64,000 bases of DNA from JABDII01 sp963815325. GTDB taxonomy: Bacteria; Gemmatimonadota; Gemmatimonadetes; Gemmatimonadales; GWC2-71-9. The DNA lies in the NCBI GenBank assembly GCA_963815325.1, contig CAWFGG010000002.1, positions 248,001-312,000 on the forward strand, written 5' to 3'. The notes beneath the pieces were generated by a model. That model saw only the letters and a program-made list of their open reading frames with translations. It was not told the origin of the DNA and ran no database searches. Position numbers and translations under genes: made by a program. Numbering within the stretch: the stretch's first letter is position 1; each line of letters starts with the position of its first letter. This document shows positions 1 through 9,089 of the stretch, in pieces.

Positions 1-275
1 GCCCTGCCCCAGGCCGCGAGGTATCCGACCAACGTATGGGCCAGCGCCCCTGCGCCAAAGCGGGCCGGGGTCAACGCGTCTGCCGCGATTCCCACGAGAA
101 AGCCGGCCACGGCGGCATTCCCCGGCCGCGTGCGGATGGCATACAGCATGAGGGCCAGCATGAGAAAATCGGGCGCAATTCGCGCATCCCAGAGCCGCGG
201 CCGGAGGTAGAAATGCAGCCCGACCAGGACGAGGATGACCAGGCCGAAACGGTATCGCGTGCCGCGGTCAGTCAT
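1..275 (-). CDS. mreD: MreD rod-shape protein, 3' end cut by window edge
   Basis: Partial gene: the first 91 codons are present and the rest lies outside the window. The product is an inner-membrane protein that works with MreB and MreC in the elongasome. Translation from the ATG at 275 gives a short basic N-terminus, then hydrophobic stretches typical of MreD (a LVILVLVG segment and an APDFLMLALML segment). The ATG lies inside the end of mreC (8-base overlap), so translation is probably coupled. The identity rests on hydrophobicity pattern and on position directly after mreB-mreC. Confidence 0.82.
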   Translation of the reverse strand, partial: MTDRGTRYRFGLVILVLVGLHFYLRPRLWDARIAPDFLMLALMLYAIRTRPGNAAVAGFLVGIAADALTPARFGAGALAHTLVGYLAAWGR

Positions 276-1119
276 CGGGCCGTGAATCAGGCGGGAACGC
301 GTCCGACACGGGCCGGCGCAGCGCACCGGTCAAAATCAACACGTGGCTCACCGAGCCCGGATTGACCATTGGTCGCACCACATACACCCGCTCCCATCCG
401 GCGGACTCGCGTGCCACCCCTGCAATGGTGCCGATCGGGATTCCCTTGGGATAGATCCCACCCAATCCCGACGTGAGCACCAGGGTGCCGGGCGGGACGC
501 TATCGCGGTACGGCACACCGCGAAGCTCGAGCAGCGGGGTTCCGGTCGACGCGTGGAAGAGCGGCGCGACGATCCCTGACACTTCACCATCGTTCGTGAT
601 GGCGCTGGCGCGAAACTCGGGATGGGCCCACGTCGTGGCCGTGCTCGCCCGGCGTTCAACCCCCCGGGTCACGCCGACCAGCCCTTCCGGGGCAATCACC
701 GGTTGGTACTCGGCCACCCCGTCGTCCGACCCGCTGCTCAGGAGCAGCGTGAGTCCATCCGTTGCCTGGGCCTGATGCAGGACCTCGGCCGCGACGAACG
801 GCGTCGCCAAGCGCTCGCGGAGGCTGAACAGTCGGCGGAGCCTGGCATTCTCGGCTTCGAGCACCGGCAGTGCCTGCGCCTCGGTAACCAAGGAGTCGCG
901 CTCGGCCTGCAGGGCCCGGAAGCGGGACCGGCTCGTCTTCCCTTCCTCGGCTCGTTGTTGCAGCTCCACCAACGGAAGCAAGACGGTCCCACGCACCAAC
1001 GTGGCGACCGCGTCCGCCTGCGGCGGTGGCGTAAACAGTAAGGCTCCGGAGATGATGACGCAGATCAGAAACAGCGTGGTGTCGCGAGGGGTGTGCGAGC
1101 GATCCGGCGCAGGTGACAT
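268..1119 (-). CDS. mreC: MreC rod-shape-determining protein
   Basis: A 283-residue protein with an N-terminal membrane anchor at about residues 14-32 (TLFLICVIISGALLF), a coiled-coil at about 55-95 rich in E, R and L, then the periplasmic beta domain of MreC (for example VASVAR-like strands and the EGLVGVT motif). It links MreB filaments to the cell-wall synthesis machinery. The frame stays open 43 codons further upstream, but that part lies inside mreB in another frame. The ATG at 1119, one base after the mreB stop, is the sensible start. It overlaps mreD by 8 bases. Confidence 0.9.
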   Translation of the reverse strand: MSPAPDRSHTPRDTTLFLICVIISGALLFTPPPQADAVATLVRGTVLLPLVELQQRAEEGKTSRSRFRALQAERDSLVTEAQALPVLEAENARLRRLFSLRERLATPFVAAEVLHQAQATDGLTLLLSSGSDDGVAEYQPVIAPEGLVGVTRGVERRASTATTWAHPEFRASAITNDGEVSGIVAPLFHASTGTPLLELRGVPYRDSVPPGTLVLTSGLGGIYPKGIPIGTIAGVARESAGWERVYVVRPMVNPGSVSHVLILTGALRRPVSDAFPPDSRPDD

Positions 1120-1120
1120 G

Positions 1121-2158
1121 CTACTTATCGAGGACGCTCTTGTACTTCTCGTACTCGTCCAAAATCCTCCCCGTTCCCCGCACAACGCACGTGAGCGGGT
1201 CTTCGTCGATGTGAATCGGAAGTCCGGTTTCCTGAGCCAGGAGCACATCCAGCCCGCGAATCAGGGCGCCACCGCCGGTCATCACGATCCCGCGATCGAC
1301 GATGTCGCTCGCCAGTTCGGGCGGCGTGATCTCGAGCGCCCGCCGGACTGCGTCGACGATTTGCTGGATCGGCTCCTGCACGGCTTCCCGGATTTCGCTC
1401 GAGTGAACCCGGACCGTCTTGGGAATACCGGACACCAGGTCCCGGCCCTTGACCGGCATCTCAGTTTCCTCGCCTACCGGAGCGGCGGATCCGATCTTGA
1501 TCTTGATGATTTCGGCGGTGGGCTCGCCCACGAGCAAATTGTAGTTCTTCCTCATGAACTGGACGATGGCCTGGTCCATCTCGTCGCCGCCGGTTCGGAT
1601 CGAGGTGTCCGACACGATCCCCGACAGCGCGATCACGGCGATCTCGGTTGTGCCGCCACCGATGTCGATCACCATGTTGCCCGTCGGCGTCTCGACCGGC
1701 AATCCGACCCCGATAGCGGCCGCCATGGGCTCGGCAACCATGGAGACTTCCTTGGCCCCCGCCGTCTCCGCCGAATCGCGCACCGCACGGCGCTCCACTT
1801 CGGTAATACCCGACGGGACGCACACGATGACTTTCGGCTTGATCTTGAAGAAGTGCTTGTCGATGATGGTCTTCAGGAAATAGCGCAGCATCCGCTCCGT
1901 AACATCGAAGTCGGCAATGACCCCGTCTTTGAGGGGTCGGACCGCCAAAATGGAGTCCGGCGTGCGGCCGAGCATCCGCTTGGCTTCGAGGCCGATGCCT
2001 TTGATTTGGCCCGTCGCCTTTTCGAGCGCCACCACGGACGGCTCATTGAGGACGATGCCCTCACCCTTCACGTAAATGAGGGTATTCGCCGTCCCGAGAT
2101 CGACGGCGATCTCATTCGCAGGAATGAGCGAGCCCAGATTGAATCTCAGGAATTTCAT
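1121..2158 (-). CDS. mreB: MreB actin-like cell-shape protein
   Basis: A 345-residue actin-fold ATPase that forms membrane-associated filaments and directs lateral wall growth. Visible motifs: the phosphate-1 loop AVDLGTANTLIYV (about 18-30), the phosphate-2 region DIGGGTTEIAVI (about 165-176) and the adenosine motif MTGGGALIRGL (about 295-305). The N-terminus is short and hydrophobic, as in membrane-binding MreB. The length is normal for the family. It leads the mreB-mreC-mreD order; the upstream gene dut ends 68 bases away, and no convincing sigma70 promoter is evident in that gap. Confidence 0.97.
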   Translation of the reverse strand: MKFLRFNLGSLIPANEIAVDLGTANTLIYVKGEGIVLNEPSVVALEKATGQIKGIGLEAKRMLGRTPDSILAVRPLKDGVIADFDVTERMLRYFLKTIIDKHFFKIKPKVIVCVPSGITEVERRAVRDSAETAGAKEVSMVAEPMAAAIGVGLPVETPTGNMVIDIGGGTTEIAVIALSGIVSDTSIRTGGDEMDQAIVQFMRKNYNLLVGEPTAEIIKIKIGSAAPVGEETEMPVKGRDLVSGIPKTVRVHSSEIREAVQEPIQQIVDAVRRALEITPPELASDIVDRGIVMTGGGALIRGLDVLLAQETGLPIHIDEDPLTCVVRGTGRILDEYEKYKSVLDK

Positions 2159-2199
2159 GTGTGACCGACCATCTCACCGGAAAAGCTGTAAGCTAATGA

Positions 2200-2212
2200 G
2201 CGGGGTCCCCGC
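2200..2212. other. GC-rich inverted repeat between dut and mreB
   Basis: A perfect 6-bp inverted repeat with a one-base centre (GCGGGG-T-CCCCGC) lies in the 68-base spacer between the dut stop and mreB. On the minus strand it is followed by TCATTAGCTT, which is not a proper U-tract. It may be a weak terminator or a processing hairpin. Confidence 0.3.
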
Positions 2213-2226
2213 GGAACAGCCCACCC

Positions 2227-2664
2227 TCAGCACCCAGTGCTGCCAAAGCCTCCTTCACCGCGCTCCGAAACGGGCAGGCCGTCGACAGGCTGAAACCGGA
2301 CCCGGACGACGGGCGCTACGACCATCTGCGCGATTCGCATCCCTCGAGTCACCTCAAACGGCCTGCTGCCCAGGTTCACCAACGCCACCATCAGCTCCCC
2401 CCGGTAATCGCTGTCGATCGTGGCCGGGGTGTTGGGCAGCGTGATGCCGTCCCGAAGCGCCAGCCCGGATCGGGGCCTGAGTTGGCATTCATAGCCCGGT
2501 GGCAGCGCAATCTGGAGCCCGGTCCTGATCAGCTTCCGCTCCATTGGCTGGAGGGTGGCGGTTTCTGCGCTCGCCAAGTCATACCCCGCCGAGCCGGGTG
2601 TTGCCAGACTCGGGAGCGGGAGGCCCTCGGCGTGGGGCAGCCGGGCGATCAGCACCTCGACCAC
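2227..2664 (-). CDS. dut: dUTP diphosphatase
   Basis: A 145-residue trimeric-type dUTPase that hydrolyses dUTP to dUMP, keeping uracil out of DNA and feeding dTMP synthesis. All five signature motifs are visible: PGSAGYDLAS, PRSGLA, TIDSDYRGE, GMRIAQMV and the C-terminal GGFGSTG arm. The start is chosen as the GTG at 2664, which has AAGGTGG nine bases upstream. An in-frame GTG at 2655 is the alternative. It begins 4 bases after the ald stop codon, so the two genes are probably cotranscribed. Confidence 0.95.
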   Translation of the reverse strand: MVEVLIARLPHAEGLPLPSLATPGSAGYDLASAETATLQPMERKLIRTGLQIALPPGYECQLRPRSGLALRDGITLPNTPATIDSDYRGELMVALVNLGSRPFEVTRGMRIAQMVVAPVVRVRFQPVDGLPVSERGEGGFGSTGC

Positions 2665-2668
2665 CGGG

Positions 2669-3781
2669 TCAGACCACCTTGTCCACGTCGACCAGCGGAA
2701 GGTTGAAGGCCTCGGCAACGCCGGGATACACCACCTTGCCTTCCACGATGTTGAGCCCCAGCTTGAGCGCCCGATCGGCCCGGCACGCGGACTTCCACCC
2801 GGACTGTGCAAGACGCAGGCCGTAGCGCAGCGTGGCATTCGTCAACGCCAGGGTCGATGTCCGGGGTACCGCGCCCGGCATATTCGCCACCCCGTAGTGC
2901 AGGATGCCATCCACGAAATAGGTGGGATCCTCATGGGTGGTGGGGCGGATCGTCTCCACGCATCCTCCCTGATCCACCGCGACATCCACGATGACCGAGC
3001 CCGGCTTCATTTCTTTCAGATCCTCCCGGGTCACCAGGCTCGGCGCCTTGGCGCCGGGCAGCAACACCGCCCCGACCACCAGGTCGGCCCGGCGGATCGC
3101 GTCGAGGATGTTGTGCCGGTTGGAGTACACGGTATCGACGTTCGCGGGAAGCACGTCCGCCAGGTAGCGAAGCCGGTGCAGGTCGATGTCGAGAATGGTC
3201 ACATGCGCCCCGAGACCGGCGGCAATCTGCGCCGCATTGGTCCCCACGACACCGCCACCGAGAATCACGACCTCGCCCGGAACCACGCCCGGGACGCCAC
3301 CAAGCAAGATCCCACTCCCGCCGAAGATCTTCTCCAGATACTTGGCACCCTCTTGGACCGCCATACGGCCGGCCACCTCCGACATCGGAGTCAGGAGCGG
3401 GAGCTCGCCGTTGGCGAGCTGGACCGTCTCATAGGCCACCGCCACCGCACCTGACTTGATCACGGCCTGGGTCAAGGGCTCCGACGCGGCAAAATGGAAG
3501 TAGGTGTAGATGACCTGGCCCTGCCGCATTCTCGGCCATTCCACCGCGATCGGCTCCTTCACCTTCATGATGAGATCGGCCCGGCGCCAGAGCTCGTCCA
3601 CCTCGGTGGTCAGCTCGGCGCCGGCATCGCGGTAGGCGTCGTCCTCGAACCCGCTGCCGATACCTGCGCCCGCTTCGACCAATACCGAGTGCCCAGCCGC
3701 GACAAACGCCGTGACACCGGCTGGGACCAGCGCGATGCGATTCTCGTTCGCCTTGATTTCCTTGGGTACGCCTATGCGCAT
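2669..3781 (-). CDS. ald: Alanine dehydrogenase
   Basis: A 370-residue enzyme for NAD-dependent interconversion of L-alanine with pyruvate and ammonia. The N-terminus MRIGVPKEIKANENRIALVP is the family hallmark. A Rossmann loop VVILGGGVVGTNAAQIA follows at about 170-186, and the active-site region GQVIYTYFHFA is present. Its length equals the family norm. The 61-base gap to the upstream peptidase gene shows no clear promoter. An alanine dehydrogenase pairs plausibly with the redox genes elsewhere in the window, but nothing here links them. Confidence 0.96.
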   Translation of the reverse strand: MRIGVPKEIKANENRIALVPAGVTAFVAAGHSVLVEAGAGIGSGFEDDAYRDAGAELTTEVDELWRRADLIMKVKEPIAVEWPRMRQGQVIYTYFHFAASEPLTQAVIKSGAVAVAYETVQLANGELPLLTPMSEVAGRMAVQEGAKYLEKIFGGSGILLGGVPGVVPGEVVILGGGVVGTNAAQIAAGLGAHVTILDIDLHRLRYLADVLPANVDTVYSNRHNILDAIRRADLVVGAVLLPGAKAPSLVTREDLKEMKPGSVIVDVAVDQGGCVETIRPTTHEDPTYFVDGILHYGVANMPGAVPRTSTLALTNATLRYGLRLAQSGWKSACRADRALKLGLNIVEGKVVYPGVAEAFNLPLVDVDKVV

Positions 3782-3842
3782 CGATCAACCCCGAGAAAAG
3801 AAGTGAGTCGCTCTGCTGAATTGACCTTCCACGGGAGCTACT

Positions 3843-5111
3843 TCACACGACTGGCGGCTCGTGGGGCCCCAACCACACCATGGTCTGGCGGTCCGGTGCC
3901 CAGAACTCCTCGGCCAGAGCCGCCAGGTCGTCGCGCTCCACCGCGTCGATCGTCCGGAGCACGTCATCGACGGAGCGGTATTGCTCTCCCTGAAGCTCGA
4001 TGCCGGCAAGCCGCGCCATGCGACTCTGCGGCGTTTCCAGGGACAGGATGACCTGTCCCTTGAGCTGGCGCTTGCCATCCTCCGTCTCCTGGGGGTCCAG
4101 CCCTTCGCTCCCGAGGCGCTGGTACTCCCGGCGGATGGCGTCGATAGCCGCCCCGGCCGTTTTCGGCTGAGTCCCAATGTACACCCCGCAGGTGCCCGAT
4201 GACTGGTAGAACTGCTGGAAGGCGTACACCGAGTACGCCAGGCCGAGTTCTTCCCGGATCCGCTGGAACAGGCGGCTCGACATCCCGCCACCGAACGTGT
4301 TCGTCAGGATCGTCATGGCATATCGCCGCGGACTGGCATACGGAAAGGTGTCCGTGGCGAAGGCGACATGCGCTTGGGTGGTGTCCTTATGCGATTGGCG
4401 GGTTGCCCCCTGGACTGCCGGGGTCGCCACCGCGCCGTCGCGAGGCTTGGTCTCGGATTGGGCGTCGAACCACCCCTGCCGCTCCAGGAGTTCGAGGATG
4501 GTCTCGTGCTCGACCCGACCGGCGGCAACGATGACCATGTTGGCGGGGTAGTAACCCCATTGGTGGCGGGCCCGGAGATCCTCCGCGGAGAGGCCACCAA
4601 CGGTTTCCGCCGTGCCGAGGATGGAGAAGCCATAGGGGTGGTTTGGCCAGAGGACCTCTCCGAGAATCTCGAACACCAGGTCGTCCGGCGTGTCCGTAAC
4701 GCCGTTGATCTCCTCCAACACCACATTGCGCTCCGGGATCAGGTCCACTTCTCGGAGCAGGGGGTGTCGAACCAGATCGGTCAGGATCTCGACTGCGACC
4801 GGGAGGTCGTGGTCGAGAACCTGGGCTTGGTAGCTGGTGTGATCTCGGCTGGTATAGGCGTCGAGCGAGCCGCCCCGGACTTCGAGCTCCAGGGCGATTT
4901 GCTTGGCCGTGCGCTGGTCGGTGCCTTTGAAGACCATGTGCTCGAGCAGATGGGAGACCCCCATCTTGGACCGCAGCTCGTGAGCGCTGGCCGCTCGCAC
5001 CCAGATGCCCATCGCAACGGAGCGCGCCCCGGGCAGGGCCTCGGAGAGCACCGTCAGGCCATTGGCGGCGCGGGTCCGGAACAGCCCCGTGTCGAGCTGT
5101 ATGGTCTCCAC
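3843..5111 (-). CDS. M16-family zinc peptidase
   Basis: A 422-residue M16 (pitrilysin/processing-peptidase type) protein. The inverted zinc motif HLLEH is at residues 54-58, with the distal glutamate in ERNVVLEEI about 75 residues later, so the catalytic N-terminal half is intact. The C-terminal half carries the usual inactive M16 domain with SRLFQRIREELGLAYSV. Predicted start is a GTG four bases after the pnp stop. The M16-next-to-pnp order is common in bacteria. The physiological substrate cannot be told from sequence. Confidence 0.92.
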   Translation of the reverse strand: METIQLDTGLFRTRAANGLTVLSEALPGARSVAMGIWVRAASAHELRSKMGVSHLLEHMVFKGTDQRTAKQIALELEVRGGSLDAYTSRDHTSYQAQVLDHDLPVAVEILTDLVRHPLLREVDLIPERNVVLEEINGVTDTPDDLVFEILGEVLWPNHPYGFSILGTAETVGGLSAEDLRARHQWGYYPANMVIVAAGRVEHETILELLERQGWFDAQSETKPRDGAVATPAVQGATRQSHKDTTQAHVAFATDTFPYASPRRYAMTILTNTFGGGMSSRLFQRIREELGLAYSVYAFQQFYQSSGTCGVYIGTQPKTAGAAIDAIRREYQRLGSEGLDPQETEDGKRQLKGQVILSLETPQSRMARLAGIELQGEQYRSVDDVLRTIDAVERDDLAALAEEFWAPDRQTMVWLGPHEPPVV

Positions 5112-5115
5112 GCCC

Positions 5116-7197
5116 TCATTCCTTCGGCAGCAGGGCCTTCCGGGAGAGCTTCATGCGCCCGCGCTCGTCGACTTCGAGCAGCTTCACCTTGACCACGTCG
5201 CCGCGCTTCACGACGTCTTCGGTCCGTTCGGTGCGGGCATGTTGTAGCTCACTGATGTGGAGCAATCCCTCGACGCCGGGGAGGATCTCGACGAAGGCAC
5301 CGAACGCCGTGGTGCTCTTCACCGGCCCTTCGTAGGTCTTCCCGACCTCGGGTTCGGTCACGATCGCGCGGATCATCGCGAGGGCCTTCTCGCCCCCCTC
5401 TCCTCCGACTGAGGAGACGGTCACCATGCCGGAATCCTCCACGTTGATGCGAGCGCCGGTGGTATCCTGGATTCCGCGAATGGTCTTCCCCTTGGGACCG
5501 ATCAGATCGCCGATCTTGTCCGGCTTGATCTGGATGCTCAAGATGCGCGGTGCATAGGGCGACAGCTCGGGCCGCGCCGAGGAGATGGTCTTGGCCATTT
5601 CCTTGAGGATGTGGAGCCGCGCCTTCCGCGCGCGCTCGAGGGCGTCCTTCATGACCTTGAGGTCGAGGCCCTCGATCTTGATGTCCATTTGAATGGACGT
5701 GATGCCGTCGGCGGTGCCCGCGACCTTGAAGTCCATGTCGCCCAGGTGATCTTCCGAGCCCAGAATGTCGGTGAGCACGGCGACCCGGGCGCCTTCCTTG
5801 ACCAGTCCCATGGCCACCCCGGCACAGGGAGCCTTGATCGGCACGCCGGCATCCATCAGGGCCAGCGCCCCACCGCACACCGTCGCCATGGAGCTCGACC
5901 CATTGGACTCGAGCACTTCCGAAACTATCCGCAGGGTATAGGGGAATTCCTCGTAATTCGGCAGGAGTGGTTGGAGCGCTCGTTCGGCCAAGGCGCCGTG
6001 CCCGATCTCCCGGCGGCTCGTGCCGCGCATCATCTTGACTTCGCCCGTGGCGAAGGGCGGGAAGTTGTAGTGCAGCATGAACGACTTGGTCGTTTCACCG
6101 GCGACGTCGATGCTGTCGATGCGTTGTTCATCATCCGCCGTCCCAAGCGTGACCGCGACCAGGGCCTGGGTTTGCCCCCGGGTGAAGAGTGCCGATCCAT
6201 GCGTTCGGGGAAGGAGCCCGACATCGACCGAAATGGGGCGCACGGCGTCGAGCTTGCGCCCATCCACGCGTTCGCCCTGCTCCAGAACCTGTTCCCGCAT
6301 GGTGACGTACTCGATTTCACCGAGCTCCGTCGCGATGTCACGCGCGGCGTCCGGAAACTCCTCGATCAGCCGGGCGGCCACATCGGCCTTGACCATCTTG
6401 ACGTTGCCAGCCCTGGTTGCCTTGTCCGCGCCGTTGATGGCCTGCCGGATCGGCTCCTCCGCCACGGCCCGGACCCGCGCGACAATGGCCGGGTCGGGAG
6501 TAGGCTTGGTCCACGCCATCTTCTCGACGGCGCACTTGGCGCTGACCTCGTTCACGATTCCAACGAGATCCTTGATGCCCTTCTGCGCCACTTTCAGCGC
6601 GCCGATCACGTCGTCCTCGCTTAGTTCCAGCGCCCCTCCCTCGACCATGATGATCGAGTCGGCCTTGCCGCTGACGATCAGATCGAGCTCCGAGATTTCC
6701 AGCTGATGGAACGTCGGGTTCAAGATCCAACTGCCGTCGACCCGTCCGACCCTGACGCCGGCGATGGGACCATTCCACGGCACCTTGGAGATGGTGAGCG
6801 CCAGCGAGGCGCCCAACAGCCCGAGCACGTCCGCATCGTTCTCCTGGTCCGCGGACAGCACCGTCACGAAAACCTGGATCTCGTTCTGGAACCCTTCCGG
6901 AAAGAGCGGACGAATGGACCGGTCGATGAGCCGGCAGGCGAGGACTTCCTTTTCGGACGGGCGCCCCTCCCGCTTGATGAAGCCTCCGGGAATCTTCCCC
7001 GCCGCGTAGGTCTTTTCGCGGTACTCTACCGTGAGGGGAAAGAACGGAAGCGACGAGATGTTCGGCGAGACGGTGACGGCCGCGAGGACCGCCGTGTCGC
7101 CGAACTGGAGATAGGCGGACCCCGCCGCCTGCTTGGCCATCCGGCCGGTTTCGACGACGAGCTTCCGGCCGGCGAATTCAGTTTCAATCCTATGCAC
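5116..7197 (-). CDS. pnp: Polyribonucleotide nucleotidyltransferase
   Basis: A 693-residue PNPase, a 3'-5' phosphorolytic exoribonuclease of mRNA decay. It has two RNase PH domains (the first with ERPSEKEVLACRLIDRSIRPLF-type sequence, the second with RTHGSALFTRGQTQ), then a KH domain (IGPKGKTIRGIQ) and a C-terminal S1 domain (GAFVEILPGVEGLLHISEL). Start is a GTG at 7197 with AAGG eight bases upstream. It follows rpsO, as in many bacteria, and a hairpin lies in the spacer. Confidence 0.97.
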   Translation of the reverse strand: MHRIETEFAGRKLVVETGRMAKQAAGSAYLQFGDTAVLAAVTVSPNISSLPFFPLTVEYREKTYAAGKIPGGFIKREGRPSEKEVLACRLIDRSIRPLFPEGFQNEIQVFVTVLSADQENDADVLGLLGASLALTISKVPWNGPIAGVRVGRVDGSWILNPTFHQLEISELDLIVSGKADSIIMVEGGALELSEDDVIGALKVAQKGIKDLVGIVNEVSAKCAVEKMAWTKPTPDPAIVARVRAVAEEPIRQAINGADKATRAGNVKMVKADVAARLIEEFPDAARDIATELGEIEYVTMREQVLEQGERVDGRKLDAVRPISVDVGLLPRTHGSALFTRGQTQALVAVTLGTADDEQRIDSIDVAGETTKSFMLHYNFPPFATGEVKMMRGTSRREIGHGALAERALQPLLPNYEEFPYTLRIVSEVLESNGSSSMATVCGGALALMDAGVPIKAPCAGVAMGLVKEGARVAVLTDILGSEDHLGDMDFKVAGTADGITSIQMDIKIEGLDLKVMKDALERARKARLHILKEMAKTISSARPELSPYAPRILSIQIKPDKIGDLIGPKGKTIRGIQDTTGARINVEDSGMVTVSSVGGEGGEKALAMIRAIVTEPEVGKTYEGPVKSTTAFGAFVEILPGVEGLLHISELQHARTERTEDVVKRGDVVKVKLLEVDERGRMKLSRKALLPKE

Positions 7198-7217
7198 GTA
7201 TGTAACCTTATGGAGAC

Positions 7218-7253
7218 GAGTACAGATATGAAGAAAGGGGGCCCTGTGTACTC
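7218..7253 (-). other. Inverted repeat in the rpsO-pnp spacer
   Basis: Seven-base arms GAGTACA and TGTACTC flank about 22 bases that include GGGCCCCC followed by TTTCTTC. The hairpin would form in the RNA between the rpsO stop and the pnp start. In enterobacteria the same spacer has an RNase III-processed hairpin through which PNPase autoregulates. Whether this one works the same way is inference. Confidence 0.4.
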
Positions 7254-7282
7254 ATTCGGGGCGCCCTCGCCAACCTGTCGGA

Positions 7283-7543
7283 CTAATGGCGCAACCCCAG
7301 CTCTTCGATGAGGGCGCGGTAGCCGACGAGGTCGGTTCGCTTGAGATAATTCAGGAGACGGCGGCGCGTGCCGACCATCTTCAAGAGACCCTGACGGCTA
7401 TGGTGGTCCTTGGGATGGGTCCGGAAGTGATCCGTGAGGGAATTGATCCGCTCGGTGAGGAGCGCCACCTGCACTCTGGTCGATCCCGTGTCGCGATCGT
7501 GGCTCTGATGGCAGGCGACCACGGTTTGCTTGTCGAAGGTCAT
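7283..7543 (-). CDS. rpsO: 30S ribosomal protein S15
   Basis: An 86-residue S15 that binds the central domain of 16S rRNA early in assembly. Recognisable sequence: TGSTRVQVALLTERINSLT, then HPKDHHSRQGLLKMVGTRRR and LLNYLKRTD. The ATG at 7543 gives the usual S15 length; the frame is open further upstream but without S15-like sequence. No strong Shine-Dalgarno motif is seen. It precedes pnp by 85 bases, a classical order. Confidence 0.96.
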   Translation of the reverse strand: MTFDKQTVVACHQSHDRDTGSTRVQVALLTERINSLTDHFRTHPKDHHSRQGLLKMVGTRRRLLNYLKRTDLVGYRALIEELGLRH

Positions 7544-7600
7544 GCGGACGTAGTTCCGAAGTAACGGGGCAACGGCACCCAACTCGTGAATCTGCAATCT

Positions 7601-7629
7601 GTTGTAGCAGAGAAAGCTAACCCTGGCAA
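7601..7629 (-). promoter_or_regulatory. Candidate sigma70-type promoter for rpsO-pnp
   Basis: TTGCCA and TACAAC are separated by 17 bases on the minus strand in the rseP-rpsO gap. The predicted RNA would start near 7594 and leave a leader of about 50 bases before rpsO. The -10 box is only a 4/6 match. Confidence 0.4.
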
Positions 7630-7706
7630 CGCCCCTGTCGCAAGAGTCCGACCGGGCCCCGGCCAACCCACCGCCCAATACGCCCCGCGGGCGCCCGCGC
7701 CAGGCT

Positions 7707-9089
7707 TCATCCGCCCAGGTACCGGGTCAGGAGTCGGGAGATGTCGTTCCAGAAGGCGAGCCCCATGAGGGTGATCACCAGCACCAGCCCAACCGCCGTC
7801 AGGCGCTCCCGCAGCTTCAGCGACAAGGGCCGGCGCAACACCCCCTCGGCCAGGAGGAAGAGAAACTGGCCGCCGTCGAGGATGGGTATGGGAAGCAAAT
7901 TGAGCACCGCCAGGTTGATCGAGATGATGCCCATGAAGAACAGGAATTGGTCGAAGCCGAGCCGGGCGGCCTGGCCGGCGATCTGGCCGATCAGGATCGG
8001 CCCGCCCACCTCACGGCTCGACACCCGGCCGGAGAAGATGCCGCGGACGGTGCGGACCACGAGCGTCGACTGATTCACCATCTCGCCCCACCCCGCGACC
8101 AGCGCGCCGCCGAGCGACAGCTCTTGGTATTCGACCAGGGGCTGAAACCGGAAGCCCAGCTTTCCGATCGTGCGGGTGGTGCCGTCCGGATCCGTCACCT
8201 CCTCAGGGGCAGGCGTTGCGGTGGTGCGAATCCGGTTTCCAGTTCGGCCGATGAGGAGTTCGAGTTCGTTGCCTGCATTTTGCTCGATGACTTCGACCAC
8301 TTCGCCCCACTGGCGCACCTCCTTGCCGCCGATCGCCAAGATGGTGTCGCCGGGAGTCAGTCCGGCGCTCGCAGCCGGGCGGTCCGACAGGACTTCACCG
8401 ACCACCGACGGCTGCCAGGGCTGGAGGGCCATGGCCGTGCGAATGCGCGCATCGAGCGCGTCGTGGTGGATGGCCAGAACGATCGACGGCTTGCCAGCGA
8501 CTTCGATGACAACCGAATCGCCGGGCGCTGTTCCGATGCGCTCGACGATCTCGTTCCAACTCGCCACCGGCTCCCCGGCCACCGCGACGATCCGGTCGCC
8601 GCTTTGGAGCTGCTTCAGGGGTGCGCCCTCGGGCGGGAGCAGACTATCCACCACCTGGCCCACCGTGGTCACGGGGTTCACCCCGATCCCGTTCTTGGCC
8701 ATCAGGAAGGAGAAGGCAGCCCAGGCGAAGAGGGCGTTCATCACAACGCCCGCTAGGATGACCACCATCCGGACCCAGACGGGTTTGGACTCGAAGTAGC
8801 CATCCGGCGGCACCTCGACCTCGGCCGCCCCGCCTTCCAAGGCGCTGCTGGTAGCGTCCTCTTCCTTGGTGGCCATCTTCACATACCCGCCGAGCGGCAA
8901 CCAGGAGACCGAGTACTCGGTCCCGCCACGCCGGAAGGTGAGCCACGGCACCGGGGTGCCGAGCCCCAATGAGAATCGATGCACGAAGATGCCGGCCAGT
9001 TTGGCCGCCACGAAGTGGCCGGCCTCGTGCACGAAGACCAAGACCCCGAGCACCACCACGAGGGCGCCGACCGCGTACAGCGCGCTCAT
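7707..9089 (-). CDS. rseP: RseP-type site-2 membrane metalloprotease
   Basis: A 460-residue intramembrane zinc protease (RIP, M50 family). HEAGH at residues 21-25 in the first membrane segment and NLLPIPILDGG near the C-terminus are the two zinc and active-site motifs. Two PDZ-like domains lie between them (GDRIVAVAGEPV and GDTILAIGGKEV are their carboxylate loops). Family members cleave anti-sigma factors or clear signal-peptide remnants; the substrate here is unknown. It is last in the rpsB-frr-uppS-cdsA-dxr-rseP order found in many diderm bacteria, overlapping dxr by 4 bases. Confidence 0.95.
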   Translation of the reverse strand: MSALYAVGALVVVLGVLVFVHEAGHFVAAKLAGIFVHRFSLGLGTPVPWLTFRRGGTEYSVSWLPLGGYVKMATKEEDATSSALEGGAAEVEVPPDGYFESKPVWVRMVVILAGVVMNALFAWAAFSFLMAKNGIGVNPVTTVGQVVDSLLPPEGAPLKQLQSGDRIVAVAGEPVASWNEIVERIGTAPGDSVVIEVAGKPSIVLAIHHDALDARIRTAMALQPWQPSVVGEVLSDRPAASAGLTPGDTILAIGGKEVRQWGEVVEVIEQNAGNELELLIGRTGNRIRTTATPAPEEVTDPDGTTRTIGKLGFRFQPLVEYQELSLGGALVAGWGEMVNQSTLVVRTVRGIFSGRVSSREVGGPILIGQIAGQAARLGFDQFLFFMGIISINLAVLNLLPIPILDGGQFLFLLAEGVLRRPLSLKLRERLTAVGLVLVITLMGLAFWNDISRLLTRYLGG